From assembly GCF_001642475.1 (NCBI RefSeq), contig NW_019173968.1:1-64000 (forward strand): a stretch of DNA of 64,000 bases, in the 5' to 3' direction. Both the position numbers and the translations under genes were made by a program. Under the pieces are notes generated by a model that had not been told where the DNA came from, searched no databases, and saw only the letters and a program-made list of their open reading frames with translations. Below are positions 11,958 through 23,775 of this stretch, piece after piece; position 1 is the first letter of the stretch; each line of letters begins with the position of its first letter. This stretch comes from Fonsecaea monophora. Taxonomy: Eukaryota > Ascomycota > Eurotiomycetes > Chaetothyriales > Herpotrichiellaceae.

Positions 11958-13229
11958 GTTTGAGAAAGAGGGCGTTATCGGCTGTAGGCTAATGAATTCG
12001 GGGCTCTTGGCCGAGCCTGGCTGCGAAACTGTTTCCTCGGCTGCGCCGTGTTGAATCTCAACCGTTGCCGATTCAATAGTTTGGAAATTCTTCTGGAGGA
12101 AGGATTCGAGGATTCAGGCTCAGTCGTGTATAGAGCGAAACACGGAGAAGCAGCTGTATGAGGCCGGGAGGTGCGAGGCAGAATAAATGTTACTCGGTAG
12201 AGTCCTTGGCTGGGTCTCACCGCTGACGGATGATGGTGGGGATCTTGTCTTGGTGGTGTAATTCCGCGACTGCGACGATCAGCCACGGCGGACTGGTAGG
12301 AAGGCGGGGTAGTGGCTTTGGGCGACTTTGAAGTTGACACGTCTTGTATCGAAACCAGAGTGATTGTAGTGACGAGAGTGAAAGGGAGAATGAAAGGAGG
12401 GAACAAAGGGGAGAGACTGCGGAATGTTGAGTATCGCGAGCAGAGTCTATCCTGCCAAGGGCCAGGTCACTTTCAACCAGGCTTCTTGCTAGGGAAGTAT
12501 GCAAGTCCTGAAAGGCATTCAAGCAGTCTAACTAAGAGACATGCCACTCAGCAGGTTTCCTGAAAAGGCGGCACCCCAGAAGGGGGTTCTGATCCCTGAT
12601 TTGACGAACACGTATCAGGTGCAGGGGATGGTTGAGCCACAAGTGCTGATCAAGGGATGGAATCACGCGCTCAGGCCTTGTTGGCTGCGTCTGGCGGTAT
12701 CTTGGGTGGTGCTGATGGTGTCAGATGAACCCAATCAATGACGGCCATCTGAAGTCACCACCTCCCAAGGCTTGTATTGCCGTATCGTGATGTCTCATGT
12801 GCCGACATCGGGGCGCGGCACACCTACTTGTGATCAACAACTTGCGCACCAAGAACAATTCGGGTACTTGTACAGGAGCTAACAAAAGACAAAAGAGCCG
12901 AAAATCTAACTGGAATAGAAAATGTTGAGTGTTTTCAATGTGGATTTCCATTGAACCTTGACAATCTGGTTTAAAAAAAAAACCGACTCCCTCTATTAGA
13001 CCCAGGAACAAGATCGAAGGAAAGAAAAGCAATTTGTAACTTTTGGCGACATTAACCTTTGCATCCTCCCGCCGTGATGGTACATGTTTGTCGCATGCAT
13101 TCCACGCACATAGGATAATGCTCCAGGGATAATCATGGGTTGAACAGGCAATGAGACTCCAACTCGCAGCACCATATCCAGTGATCCATATGCAACCGAA
13201 TCTGAAGACACAGGGAGGGGTATCACAAC
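11958..13229. other. 5' region of the membrane-protein gene; possible missing exons
   Basis: On the minus strand 11958-12092 and about 12222-12345 read like coding sequence in register with the gene below, separated by a GTGAGA..CCTCCAG intron (12093-12221), but no suitable ATG was found. The rest, about 12550-13229, shows no gene and includes the 3' flank of nsr1. Confidence 0.35.
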
Positions 13230-14872
13230 TCAGAAGGTAGTCTTCTTGCCAGAGAAGTCACCGAAGCCGCCTCGGTTGGTGGTGCCGCCTCTTCCACCGC
13301 GAGCACCTCCGCGAGGACCACCACGGCCTCCTCCTCGTCCACCACGTCCACCAAAATCCCTGCCGCCGCCACGGCCTCCACGAGGACCTCCGCGACCACC
13401 GCGACCGCCGAACCCACCACCAAACCCGCCTCCGCGAGCTGGTGCGTCACCATTCTGTTGACGTGGTTGGGCATAGTCCACACGCATGGGTCGGTTCTTG
13501 ACGTAGGAGCCCTGCGCACCCTCGAGCGCACTCTTGGCCTCGTCCAATGTCGCAAAGGTTACGTAGCCATATCCTTTGACGTTGCCAGTGTCCTTGTCGG
13601 TTGGGATGCGGACACCGGTGGGGTTTCCGTATGGCGCAAAGATATTGTAGACATCGTCCTCGGTGATCTCGAAAGACAAATTACCCAGGAACAAAGTGTC
13701 GGAGGGTTCGCTCAAAGCGTCTCCATAAGACTGGCGTCGTTTCTCCTGCTTATCGCCTGCGTCGGGCTTCTTGTTGGCAAAGTCGACGTTCATAACACGC
13801 CCATCGAGCTCGTAGCCTTGCTTTGCGACGTGGGCCTTGGCGGCGTCAGCGGCGTTGACAAACTCAACGTATCCGTAGCTAAATCTCATCAGTCACGACG
13901 CAATGAGTTCGAGATCGTGGTATCGACTTACCCCTTAGATCTACCATCCTCGCGTTGAGTGATCAGCCGAACACCGCCGAGCTCCCCAAATTGTTCGAAC
14001 TCCGACTTCAACCATTCCTCGTCGACGTTCCAGGAGAGGTTGCCGACAAAGAGGATGGATCCCTTTGAACCATCCTCCTCGACCTTTGTCTTCTTTGCGG
14101 CAGGCTCTTCGGCATCTTCCGCCTTGCGTTTGGCAGGTTTAGCTTCCGCCTCTTCATCACTTTCCTCAGAGTCATCGCTGCTCTGATCTCCCTCGCTGCT
14201 GTCGTCAGAGTCCTCGTCATCTTCGTCGCTGCTCTCTGCAGCTTTGACGCCATTGGCCTTGGCTGTCTTTGCCGCTTTGGAGGGAGCAGCTTCTTCGTCG
14301 CTGTCCGACTCGTCTGAGCTCTCCTCAGACTCGTCGTCATCTTCCTCCACAGCAGCCTTGCCAATCTTAGCACCTTTGGCGGCGGGCTTCTCTTCCTCAG
14401 ACTCCTCTTCGGTGCTATCCTCGTCTTCCTCCTCGCTTTCGGAAGCTTTGGGAGCAGGCTTGGTCTTGGAAGCAGCACCGTTCGATTTGGGAGCTTCGTC
14501 CTCGGATGACGATGCTTCAGAGTCGGACTCTTCGCTTGAATCGTCCTCGGAATCGTCCTCATCAACCTTCACTCCACTGGCGCCGTTGGTCTTGACATCC
14601 TCCTCAGTCTCAGAATCTTCCTCTGAGCTGGCCGAGTCCTCGCTCTCCTCTTCCTCTGAGCTCGACTCTGGCTCGGGAGTGGGCTCCTTGACAGGAACCT
14701 TCTTGTTCTTCTTATCTTTCTTCTGCTCCTTTGCGGCAACCTCCTTCGCGATCTCCTTGCTCTTTGCCTTCACACTTTGCGATGGCTTCGACACTGCTGC
14801 CCCCTTGACCTTCGACAGGACACCGGGTTTAGACCCGGTGCTAGGCACGGACTTGGACTTGACTTTGGACAT
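13230..14872 (-). CDS. nsr1: Nucleolin-like RNA-binding protein Nsr1/Gar2
   Basis: Nucleolar protein of the Nsr1 (budding yeast) / Gar2 (fission yeast) / nucleolin family, needed for pre-rRNA processing and 18S production. Exons 13932-14872 and 13230-13878 give 529 aa across a 53-nt intron that splits RRM1. Order: basic N-terminus (MSKVKSKS), long alternating Ser/Glu/Asp acidic stretches with Lys/Ala linkers to about residue 280 (CK2-like sites), RRM1 with ILFVGNLSWNV and YGYVEFV, RRM2 with TLFLGNLSFEI and KGYGYVTF, and a Gly/Arg-rich RGG tail. An in-frame upstream ATG at 14908 exists, but the start at 14872 matches the family N-terminus MSKVKSK. A 5' UTR intron is likely at 14885-14942. Confidence 0.93.
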
Positions 14873-14884
14873 ATTGAATGTAAA

Positions 14885-14942
14885 CTGAAAGAATGGCATG
14901 GTTAGCATGAAGCAGTAAAGAAAAGGATGGAGGAGATGTTAC
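14885..14942 (-). other. Probable 5' UTR intron of nsr1
   Basis: On the minus strand this 58-nt segment starts GTAACATC, has TGCTAACC near its end and finishes CATTCTTTCAG, 12 nt before the nsr1 ATG. All three elements match introns elsewhere in the window. Confidence 0.6.
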
Positions 14943-15595
14943 GAACTGAGAACCCTCGAGTTTGAAAAATTCACTCCCACGGAAGTCACTGAAAGAAAAT
15001 TTCAGCGAGTGCGGCAAAACCCTCAATCCACGAAAATAGAATCAAAAGCCCTCGACCTCACTTAGTCACTTGCTTTCGCAAAGGACTGGCAGAAATGTGA
15101 ATTTCTGCTGGAAGCGCAACACCACAGACGGACCTGGAACAGAACTCGTCGGCAGGATGAGACAAGCAGAGACCTGCGATGAGTTTTCGGGATACCCCCA
15201 GTAGCAACAGACCCACAGAGCCCTCGATAGACCTCAAGTACAGAGTAATGATGCCCTCGAAAATATGCCCACAGTTGTGAATGCTGGATGATGGGTGCAG
15301 CAGAAAAAGATAGCAGAGGAGAAAGATGGTAAAGGAACCAAAATATGGACCTTCACTTTTTCTTTTGAAGCCGAAATTTTTCTCCAAGCAGCGAGGCGGT
15401 AAAAAGCTTATCTTATCAAAAGGATGGCTGGGTCTGGGCATTTAATCCTCTTCGGGAACCAATCAAAACGTGTCTACAACTGGCCACGGTGCCACTCTGC
15501 AAATCTTCAACTTCAGAGCCTGACAGGACCAGCTTTTGCTATTAAACTCTTGCTTCTGACCGCTGTCGAGGCTGCTCGTCTGCTCCCAACTCAAC
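14943..15595. promoter_or_regulatory. Shared divergent promoter region of nsr1 and alg6
   Basis: The two genes are transcribed away from each other across about 650 bp, so both promoters must lie here. No clear TATA box or other named element could be assigned. Confidence 0.5.
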
Positions 15596-17501
15596 ATGTC
15601 GAGCCCATCGAACAACCACAGACCCAGGAAAAAGCGAAAACAAGCTCCTAGTCTGATTCGCAGCAACACCATCACCGACATTGTCAAGATCGACCCCGAT
15701 GACAGCAGCGCCGTCACCCCCGAGTTTCCCCTTGTAGCTTTTCTCTGGCCAGCCCGGGGCACCACATCTCAATGGATTCTGCTGCCGCTGATTCTGATGA
15801 TTGCCGGTCTCTTCAGATGGAGTGTTGGGCTTTGGGGCCACTCTGGATATCAGGTGCCGCCGATGCATGGAGACTTTGAGGCTCAGAGGCATTGGATGGA
15901 GATTACAACCCATTTGCCAGTATCCAAGTGGTACTTCTACGATCTTCCGTACTGGGGTCTCGACTATCCTCCTTTGACGGCGTACCACAGCTGGCTATGT
16001 GGCAAAATGTACGTGTTTTCGACTTGGAAAGAAATTCGAGAGCTGACGAAACATAAGCGGTTCTTTGTTCAATCCAGCCTGGTTTGAGCTCGACAAGTCT
16101 CGCGGCATGGAAGAGGCCGATCTCAAGGTGTTTATGCGCGCTACCGTTATTCTCTCAGAGTACCTCATCTATGTCCCGGCGTTGATTATATTTCTTCGTC
16201 ACTTCAGCAGAGCCCACGCCACGGGGACTACCTCAGCATCGATCGCACTCGTGGCAATCCTTATGCAACCAGCGAACCTGCTCATCGATCACGGTCACTT
16301 CCAGTACAACACAGTTATGCTCGGCTTCGTTGTCGCAACTCTCTCGAGCGTCTATGCTGGTCGTCTCTTGTGGTCTTGCATTTTCTTCGTCGCTGCCCTT
16401 GGGTTCAAGCAGATGGCCCTATACTATTCGCCTGTCATCTTTGCTTACCTGCTAGGCTCTTGCCTAACTCCGAAAATTCGCCCCGGTAGACTCATTTCGA
16501 TCGCTCTCGTCACAGCTCTTGCGTTCGCCGTGTTGCTGGCTCCATTGCTCCTCGGATCACTCTACGACATATACCAGAAAGTTTCCTTCTCTGACATGGC
16601 CTCACCGCCGTTTCTTGCCGAGATGAGCATAGCTCTTGACCCTAATGCTCCTCTGGACATGGTAGTGCTGCAACTCAGCCAGGCCATCCATCGAATTTTT
16701 CCATTTGCCCGTGGCTTGTTTGAGGACAAGGTGGCAAACTTCTGGTGCTTTACAAATACTTTCTACAAACTTCGCAAGTTGCAGGGAATAGTCGACCTCC
16801 CTCGTGTTTCAGCGATCGCAACTCTTGGATCTATCCTGGGACCGATGCTGATCATCGGCGCGGTACCTCAGAAGGCGCTGCTCCCATACGCACTAGCCAC
16901 GTCGGCATGGGGATTTTTTCTCTTCTCCTTTCAAGTTCACGAAAAGTCGGTACTGCTTCCATTGCTCCCAATGACCTTGCTACTCGGCTGCAAACAAGGC
17001 CTCAGCAAAGAGTATCGAGCCTGGATTGGGTGGGCAAATGCACTCGGCGTCTGGACCATGTTTCCACTGTTGAAGAGAGACGGGCTCACAATTCCCTATG
17101 CTGTGGTATCTTTTCTGTGGTGCTACCTGCTTGGGCTTCCACCGACCAGTGTGGGAGCATATTACGACCCTGAGCACGAAAACATTACCGGTCGACCACA
17201 GGCTCCCGATGATTTGGCGACACCGACCAAAATTCTACATTTCCAGACCTATATTGTCATGGCATTTTGGCATCTGCTGGAAGCATTCGCAAGTCCACCC
17301 GAAGATAAGCCTGATCTCTGGGTGGTGGCGAACGCATGCATAGGCGCTGCTTGTTTTGGGATTTGTTATCTGTGGTGTTTTTGGAAATTGATATTGGAGA
17401 GCGGCTTGCTTGATGGATACTTTGAGGACCGATCCGATATCGATGAGACCCGACAGTCTCTGAGAGAACAGTTGGCTGTGAAGGGGAAAAAGAATAGATA
17501 G
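15596..17501 (+). CDS. alg6: Dolichyl-P-Glc:Man9GlcNAc2-PP-dolichol alpha-1,3-glucosyltransferase Alg6
   Basis: Adds the first glucose to the lipid-linked N-glycan precursor on the luminal side of the ER (ALG6/ALG8 family, GT57). Exons 15596-16008 and 16058-17501 give 618 aa; the 49-nt intron joins CGKI to GSLFNPAWFELDKSRG, a strongly conserved family segment. The first luminal loop holds GDFEAQRHW with the acidic residue expected for catalysis, and WGLDYPPLTAYHSW. Other family motifs are DHGHFQYN and FPFARGLFEDKVANFWC. At least ten hydrophobic spans follow. The protein is somewhat longer than yeast Alg6; a segment of about 30 residues before RIFPFARG may be an insertion or an unrecognised in-frame intron. 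Confidence 0.93.
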
Positions 17502-17679
17502 TCTGTCTATGTAGGAGTGCTCCCTTATACCGTTTCGATGCTCCACCCAAAGAACGGTGTCGACTTGATAGACGGGCATCCATCGGATGCCTAATTGTAC
17601 ATTTACCCATCCCCGGAAGCCTGGGGAAACCTCATAAAGAAGTCTTAACTCGTATATTCATCAATAGTGCCGTTCTCAT

Positions 17680-18345
17680 TCATGCGTAATTGACCACTCC
17701 CCTGACCGCCCAAATCTCGCCGTTGCCCACCTTTCCCACAACACCGTCGACAATCAAATTTCCCGGGTTGATCACTCTGTCGCCGTCTTCATTTTCCTCC
17801 CACCACAGTTCCTGTCCACCCAGTGTCTTTATTTTATTCGACTTGCCCGGCTTCCAAGGACTCACGGGTACCACATGCTCCTCGACAAATCTCTGTAAAT
17901 TTCGGGCGGCTTTGTCCTCGTCCCTCTCAGCATCCACACCCGAGTCGTCACCCGGTCTATCTTCCCAAGGTTTGCGGGGCAGGGCTTGCATCGCACTGTT
18001 CAAAGGAGCCAGGAGTGTCGTGTTGTCTTCTGGCTTGGTGGATTCCAGGCGTGAGGTGACGGCGGAGATGTCTCGTGTCAGTGATGCAAAGATATTGATC
18101 TTGCGGGTCTGCGGCAGTATATCGGATATCGACAGAGTATTGTCGCCGATGTGACCGCCAGGTTGTCCTGGTTCATCCCCCGCTTGAACGGGGCCGGGGT
18201 TCATTGTGTTCTGATCTGGGTTGAGATAGACCACTGAGGAATCCTGGATCGATGAGGGATTACCGCGAAAGATGTCCAGTGGCGAGAGGGCAGCGGCGAA
18301 GGACAATGTGGAGAAGAGAGAGCACAGAAGAATTTTGCGATGCAT
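17680..18345 (-). CDS. Secreted fasciclin (FAS1) domain protein
   Basis: A 221-aa intronless protein. The ATG at 18345 gives a clear signal peptide (MHRKILLCSLFSTLSFAAA); the longer upstream frame to 18555 lacks one and looks like 5' UTR. The mature part has a FAS1-like arrangement: ISDILPQTRKINIFASLTRD, the H1-like TTLLAPLNSAMQAL, a variable acidic loop, LQRFVEEHVVP and the C-terminal NLIVDGVVGKVGNGEIW. FAS1 domains mediate adhesion at the cell surface or wall. No GPI signal or C-terminal membrane segment is visible, so it is probably secreted or lumenal. Its 3' end faces that of alg6, 178 bp away. Confidence 0.78.
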   Translation of the reverse strand: MHRKILLCSLFSTLSFAAALSPLDIFRGNPSSIQDSSVVYLNPDQNTMNPGPVQAGDEPGQPGGHIGDNTLSISDILPQTRKINIFASLTRDISAVTSRLESTKPEDNTTLLAPLNSAMQALPRKPWEDRPGDDSGVDAERDEDKAARNLQRFVEEHVVPVSPWKPGKSNKIKTLGGQELWWEENEDGDRVINPGNLIVDGVVGKVGNGEIWAVRGVVNYA

Positions 18346-19063
18346 GTCGGCGACAGATGGAATGTAAATTTGTCGGGTGGGATGTTCGTGGCACAGAAAG
18401 TGTGAATTCAAGGAATGCGATGATGGCTGTGACGTTGTCGCCGCAGGGAAAGCGGCTGTTGGCGGACAGCTTTCGGGTTCATTCCTGCGCCAGCATCCCG
18501 TGACATTCACCCCCATTGATGATTTCCCGCCAAAGATCAGCCATAGACCTACCAAGTCACCAAGGATATGCCTACAAATCCTCTATCTACCCTGCTTGGC
18601 TTGTTCCGAGCTCCCCATACGAATGATACACAAGGCAACCCTTCGGACCTATTCGATTCTGAATGCCAGGGAACGATCTTTGCCTATCGCCATCATACAA
18701 CTGATTAGCCCCTTGCTGTCAGCATTACACTGGCCTTCCTAAGAGCCTGTGCATAACATTTCGGCGGTTGGAAGTGCGAGGATGCTCTCCTCAATCGTTG
18801 ACCATCCGCCGACAGGGCTCGACAAACTGTGGGAAAGCCTAAGGGCACCTCGGAGTCCAAACTCCTTACTCCACACCTCTCAGCCGCCCTCCTCCAGGTT
18901 CTGGCATATGAAGTCCATTTAATGGTTGACATTGGAAGTCCCAATGCCCGCTGAGTGACCCAACTCTCCCAGCTCTTCGGCAGCCACGCGTTTCAGGCAC
19001 ATCAAGAGATCCAATCGCTCTGTTTGAAAACGGCAAACAGGAAAGCAATACCCATATCCTAAT
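18346..19063. promoter_or_regulatory. Divergent intergenic region
   Basis: Separates the FAS1 gene (minus) from the EthD-like gene (plus) and should contain both promoters. No specific element or extra gene identified. Confidence 0.4.
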
Positions 19064-19908
19064 ATGTCGGCTCCCTATCTGTTTCGTGTTCTCTCTGAAC
19101 CCTCCGGATTGGACCGTCAGACTTGGGAGAAATGGTATTGCTCCGAAAATATACCCAGCCTAGTCAAAGCAAAGGCTGTTACACGGGCAGCATTGTACGA
19201 GGCGTTCAATGACTATCCGCTTGCCACCAAGACGCCGATTCAAGTGGGCCAGACCACTTTACACGATGTCAAAGTTACGCACACCAATATTGAGCCTCCG
19301 ACCGAGAAGACTTTCCTCGCAATGTGCCAGGTCGAGGATCCGGCGTCAGCAAGAGAAGAACACTCGAAGAAGATTGCTCAGAATAGTGAAGTCCTTGCAG
19401 GAAACCCTCCAAAGTCTTGTGCCTCATGGGATTCACGAATCTACAAGCTAATCCAGGATTTCGACCCGAAAGGCCTTGGACACAGTAAGTGTTATCCTTG
19501 TAATCTTGTCTCGTGCACCCCCGGGAATTCCACGCTCGCTGACTTCGTTTCACCCTTGTTGGTGGATGCTCAGCGCCCGCGCCTTACATTCTCAACGTTC
19601 AAATGGAGCCAGCTGATGATGACGATTACAATACGTTTTACCGGGATGAACACTTGTACATGCTCTCAAGAGTCCCCGGCTATCGTCGCTCGCAGCGCTA
19701 CCAGTTGGTGTCTTCGGACGATGTCAACCTCTCCGCGGTACCTAGATTCATGGCAGTCCATGAATTCGAGTCTCTGGATGCGTTGGATGGCCCAGAACTC
19801 AGAGAAGCGGATGCCAGCCCAAACACACACCGGGTCATTGGTAATGCTAAAGGGGTGAGTGTTAGGGGATTCAAATTTGTCAAAGGGTTTGGAGATATGA
19901 AAGGGTAG
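19064..19908 (+). CDS. EthD-like dimeric alpha/beta-barrel protein
   Basis: Exons 19064-19484 and 19574-19908 give 251 aa across an 89-nt intron (GTAAGT..GCTCAG). Two halves each look like a ferredoxin-like alpha/beta-barrel unit: the N-terminal half has LDRQTWEKWYCSENIPSLVK and the C-terminal half has DYNTFYRDEHLYMLSRVPGY, the Y-x-x-E/D-H type signature of EthD-like proteins. Two repeats in one chain would mimic the usual dimer. Relatives include small-molecule oxygenases, isomerases and cyclases of polyketide and ring-degradation pathways; no catalytic activity can be assigned here. The PRISE-type reductase starts 423 bp downstream on the same strand, and the two may work together. Confidence 0.7.
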
Positions 19909-20331
19909 AAAGGCTTTGGCACAGCTTCCAGCGCCGCCTGCCTAGGTACTCGGATGTGATGATGGTGAGCTTTCATTTGGGGAGCCCACAGCATAGCCTA
20001 AGCGGACCTCCATATCCACAGTCCGGACATAGAAGTGCTGCCCTGTGGGGAGAGAGGTTAGGTGAATCCATGAACTTGTCTCTACCGGAGGTACTGTGCC
20101 CTTTTTCCATGTGGGTGGCTTCACCTGAAGTCTAAACGCGAGCTTCCCCGTCCTCAAATCCCCTCAGCCTTAGCCCGATCTCCGCATTCCCGGTTTTCGG
20201 CCATCATTTTCCAGGTTGGAGAAGAAGAACCACAATGGTAAGGAGCAAATAAGCAAGTCAAGGACATGGCTCCGTGCCATGAGTGCCTGAAAAAGGAGGA
20301 GCAGGGAGGAAACAGACGTCGAACTACCAAA
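19909..20331. other. Intergenic region between two co-oriented genes
   Basis: No gene seen. It should contain the 3' UTR of the EthD-like gene and the promoter of the PRISE-type reductase. Confidence 0.35.
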
Positions 20332-21614
20332 ATGGCTTCACGCAATAACCACGCCCTGATATTCGGCGCTTCCGGCGTCTCTGGCTGGGCCGTCGTGGAC
20401 AAGTTGTTAAAGGACTATCCAAAGGCAGGAACTTGGAGCAAAGTCACCGCCTTGACGAACAGGCCTCTGGACATCGAGACTTCGCTGTGGCCAAAAACAG
20501 ATAGACTCCAGATTATCTCCGGAATCAATCTACTGAAAGGGGAACAGAAAACGCTTGAGGATACTATCAAAGACAAGATTCCAGGCATCGAAACGGTCAC
20601 ACATGTTTTCTATTATGGTAAGTGAAGAGTGAAAACCCTGATTGAAATCCACCAAGTCTCTAATCCCACTCTTTCCCAGCCTACAAAGCGAATCCCAACT
20701 TTGAGCAAGAGAAGAAAGATGCAGTGGACATGCTCGCTCGGTCGATCACCGCTGTTGATCGACTCTCCCCGAAGCTAGAATTTGTCGCCTTCCAAACGGG
20801 TGCCAAGGTATGTGGTTCTTGTGTCTTTTTAGACAAAATACTAACTCTTCCTTTCCAGATGTACGGGTTTCTTCTTCAAGAGGACCACTACTTTCCTGTC
20901 CCTCTCAAGGAGTCCCTCCCCCGACTCAAGCCACCCTATAGTGACCAGCTCTTTTACCACGCTCAGCTCGACTGGTTGGGTGATTACGCCAAAGGGAAAT
21001 CATGGACGTGGTGCGAAACACGACCCGACATCATTATTGGATTCGCACCGAACCACTCGGCGTACTCGTTGGGAGCATCCCTGGGCATCTACTTTTCGCT
21101 CTGGAGAGAAATCAATGGAGCCGGCAGCGTTGTCCCATTCCCTGGAACCGTCAAAAGCTGGAGAGCCAAGCACAACGAGGCTGGTAGCGACATGATCGCG
21201 AAGCAGACCATTTTCCTTTCTCTACATCCAGAAGTGAGCGGCAACGGAGAGGCGTTCAACGTGGCATCGTCTCCCGAGCCTGAGACTTGGGAAGAAAAAT
21301 GGCCACAGCTGTGCGGATATTTCGGCCTGAAATCCGCGCCTCCTAACAGTGACTCGAAGGAAGTTCGAGCATACATCAATGACAACCTAAACCAGTGGAA
21401 AGCTTTGGAAGAGAAACACAATCTTCGCAGGGATATTGCTCAGTCGGGCATCACGATGCCAGGATTCGAAATCCTCCACCTGACCCTGGCTGATTTCGAT
21501 CGACAATACGACCTCTCCAAAATCCAGAAAGCGGGATTTAACGAAAAGAGTTCCATCATGGAGACTTGGGGTGAGACATTTGATCGGATGAGAAAGGCAA
21601 AAATGATTCCATAG
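20332..21614 (+). CDS. PRISE-type short-chain reductase (Rossmann-fold, NAD(P)H-dependent)
   Basis: Exons 20332-20617, 20680-20807 and 20859-21614 give 389 aa. The N-terminus holds the nucleotide-binding motif ALIFGASGVSGWAVV. The overall layout matches the extended-SDR family that includes plant progesterone-5beta-reductase / iridoid synthase and many fungal cluster enzymes: conserved FYYGAYKAN at the first splice junction, ETRPDIIIGFAPNHSAYSLG in the middle and FNVASSPEPETWEEKWPQLC toward the C-terminus. These enzymes reduce enones or related carbonyls. The ATG at 20332 has a favourable context (CCAAAATGG) and starts just before the Rossmann strand; an in-frame ATG at 20266 would add 22 unconserved residues. 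Substrate unknown. Confidence 0.85.
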
Positions 21615-21850
21615 ATGGCGGCCTGAATGGATGAAGGCCGTACGGAGAAAACCCACAAGGTTTCTCGCATTGACTTTGATTACGAATCAAGATTGAAGTG
21701 TTGGTAGAATTATCTTGGAAAATGAGAGAGAATGTATTCGAGTATATGCCCTAGCCATGATCAATCTGGAGAGAGAGAGATACAGGACCTAAACCACCAC
21801 GCTTTCCATGTCTGTGATCTGATGTGATCTATGAGACGAAGAAGATTTAT

Positions 21851-23775
21851 CTATTTCTGTTTATTCTCAGCCTCGTCTCCGACATCATCGATTTGCTGGA
21901 CGTTCTCGTTCTTGACCGAGCCCCCCTTTTCCAATTCGCTGTAGCCGACTGGGAGATGGTCTGCGATGCTCCTGTCGAACTCGGCCCTCTCTTCCTCGGA
22001 CAGGTGAGTCAAGTCGAGGGCGACCTCGTCTCCGAAGAGCACGCCGATCTCTTCCAAGCTCAGACCCTTGGTTTCGGGGAAGTAGAGGATGACCCACGGC
22101 ACCATGAGAGACGTCACGATGATGAAGACGAGGTAGAACTTCCAGCCGATGTTGTTGAATGCCGGGCCTGCCGCGGTCGTGTAGACTGTTACGGGGGATT
22201 CATTAGTACAGATGCCGCGTGCGTGACAGAGAAGATATCATCTTTGACTTACCGGTTGTCATCAAGAAGAGCCCGCTGACGGAGAATCCGACTCCACGGG
22301 TCCGCATATGGGTCGGGAAGATCTCAGCACAGTAGACGTAGCTGGTGACATCGACGCCGAGTCCGTAGCAGGTGACGAACAGGAAGATAAAAGCCACTGC
22401 GGCGCCAGAGCCCGCTTTGTTGGTGTTGCTAGGACCGCCGTAATGGGCGACGAGGGCCGTGACGATACAGACACAGATGATCGCTCCGATCTATTGCAAG
22501 AGAATTAGAATTCTGGTCATATATACCATGATTTCTCTCTCTAGGGACGGGGGAAGCTCACCACTGCAGTTGTCACAATCCTGATACGTCCGAAGCGGTC
22601 GAGGATGAGAGCATTGATGTAGTTCAAAATAGCTGCCCATGAATTGTAGACGGCAAGAATTAGAAGGGGAGTTGAACCACTCAATCCCAGATTGTTCAAC
22701 GTGGTCACCTACAAGGCCCGAGCGGTTAGAATGTACATGGTTGGAATCATTGCTTGAGTATCTCACCATGTAGTTGGATATAACAAGGACACCAGTACTC
22801 TGGCACATCGCCTGAAGGAAGAAGCCGTAGAACAAGCGCTTCCTGTAGGATGGGATCGTGAACATTTTGAAGAGACCCGGGACTCTGTTGGACCGTTCGA
22901 GGAAGAGTTGTCGTTGGATCTGGACAAACTCCTCTCGCGCTCCGATGTCGTGGACATCGTGCTTGTTCTTGTGAAGCCGGATCAAAATGTCCAAGCCTAT
23001 GTTTATTTTCCTCAGTAAGGGCACGTCGTTGGTAGGTCTTTTAGAGAGAGATGGTTCATACCTTCCTGCGACCTTCCGTTTTCAATCAACCACCGAGGTG
23101 ATTCGGGGATTAGGGGACTTCCAAGAAGCAGTAATAAGGGAGCAACGATCTGAAGGGCGACCAAAAGTCGCCATTGGATGGCCGGGTTGTCCTCATAATA
23201 GATGCCAAAGCCAGCCCAGCCGGCTGCGCCCTGTGAAAGATGTCAGCCTTCTTTTAGATCCCCGTAGACTCTCTCGGGGAAGTTGAACGTACATATGAGC
23301 AACAGATGATGAAGCCGTGGGAGCCCACAACCAGACCTCTCTGAGCAGCTGGTGAGATCTCGGAAATGTAGGTGGGAATGGCACAGTTGATCATGCCGAC
23401 GCCGAAGCCGTTGAGGAATCTCCCCACCAGGAACATGGCAATGTGCACAGATCCAGCTTGAATGGCAGCTGATACAATGCAGATTGCCGCAATCACCTGG
23501 ATCGCAACCTTGCGGCCGAACTTGTCTGCAAACCAGAAGACAGCCCAACATCCCAAGACACCCGCGCCTGCGTAGAGCCCGTTACAAGCACCGATGATGG
23601 AACCACCATAGGAGCTGGTGGCCACGAAGTCAAAGTAGGCGTAGAATGATGGCATGCCAATTACGGAGCCGATGATGGCCGAATTGAAGCCATATGTGAA
23701 CGAGCCCAAGGCGACATAGAAGGCCACGGCGAAATTGTATCGCGTGGCCTTTGCCCGATGGTCAGAGGCTGTCAT
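21851..23775 (-). CDS. MFS sugar-type transporter
   Basis: Six exons (23293-23775, 23062-23230, 22767-22996, 22562-22708, 22253-22490, 21851-22185) give 533 aa with about 12 membrane spans. Sugar-porter family marks are visible: FADKFGRK between spans 2 and 3, IPESPRWLIENGR before the central loop, DRFGRI in the second half and YFPETKGLSLEEI after the last span. The family imports hexoses, disaccharides, quinate and similar polyols by proton symport; the substrate cannot be told. It diverges from the Zn-alcohol dehydrogenase gene across 1.3 kb and marks the left edge of the metabolic region. All introns have good GT..AG ends (58-71 nt). Confidence 0.9.

Noticed and set aside
18346..18555. Longer N-terminus for the FAS1 protein
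   Set aside because: It would bury the signal peptide 70 residues inside the protein.
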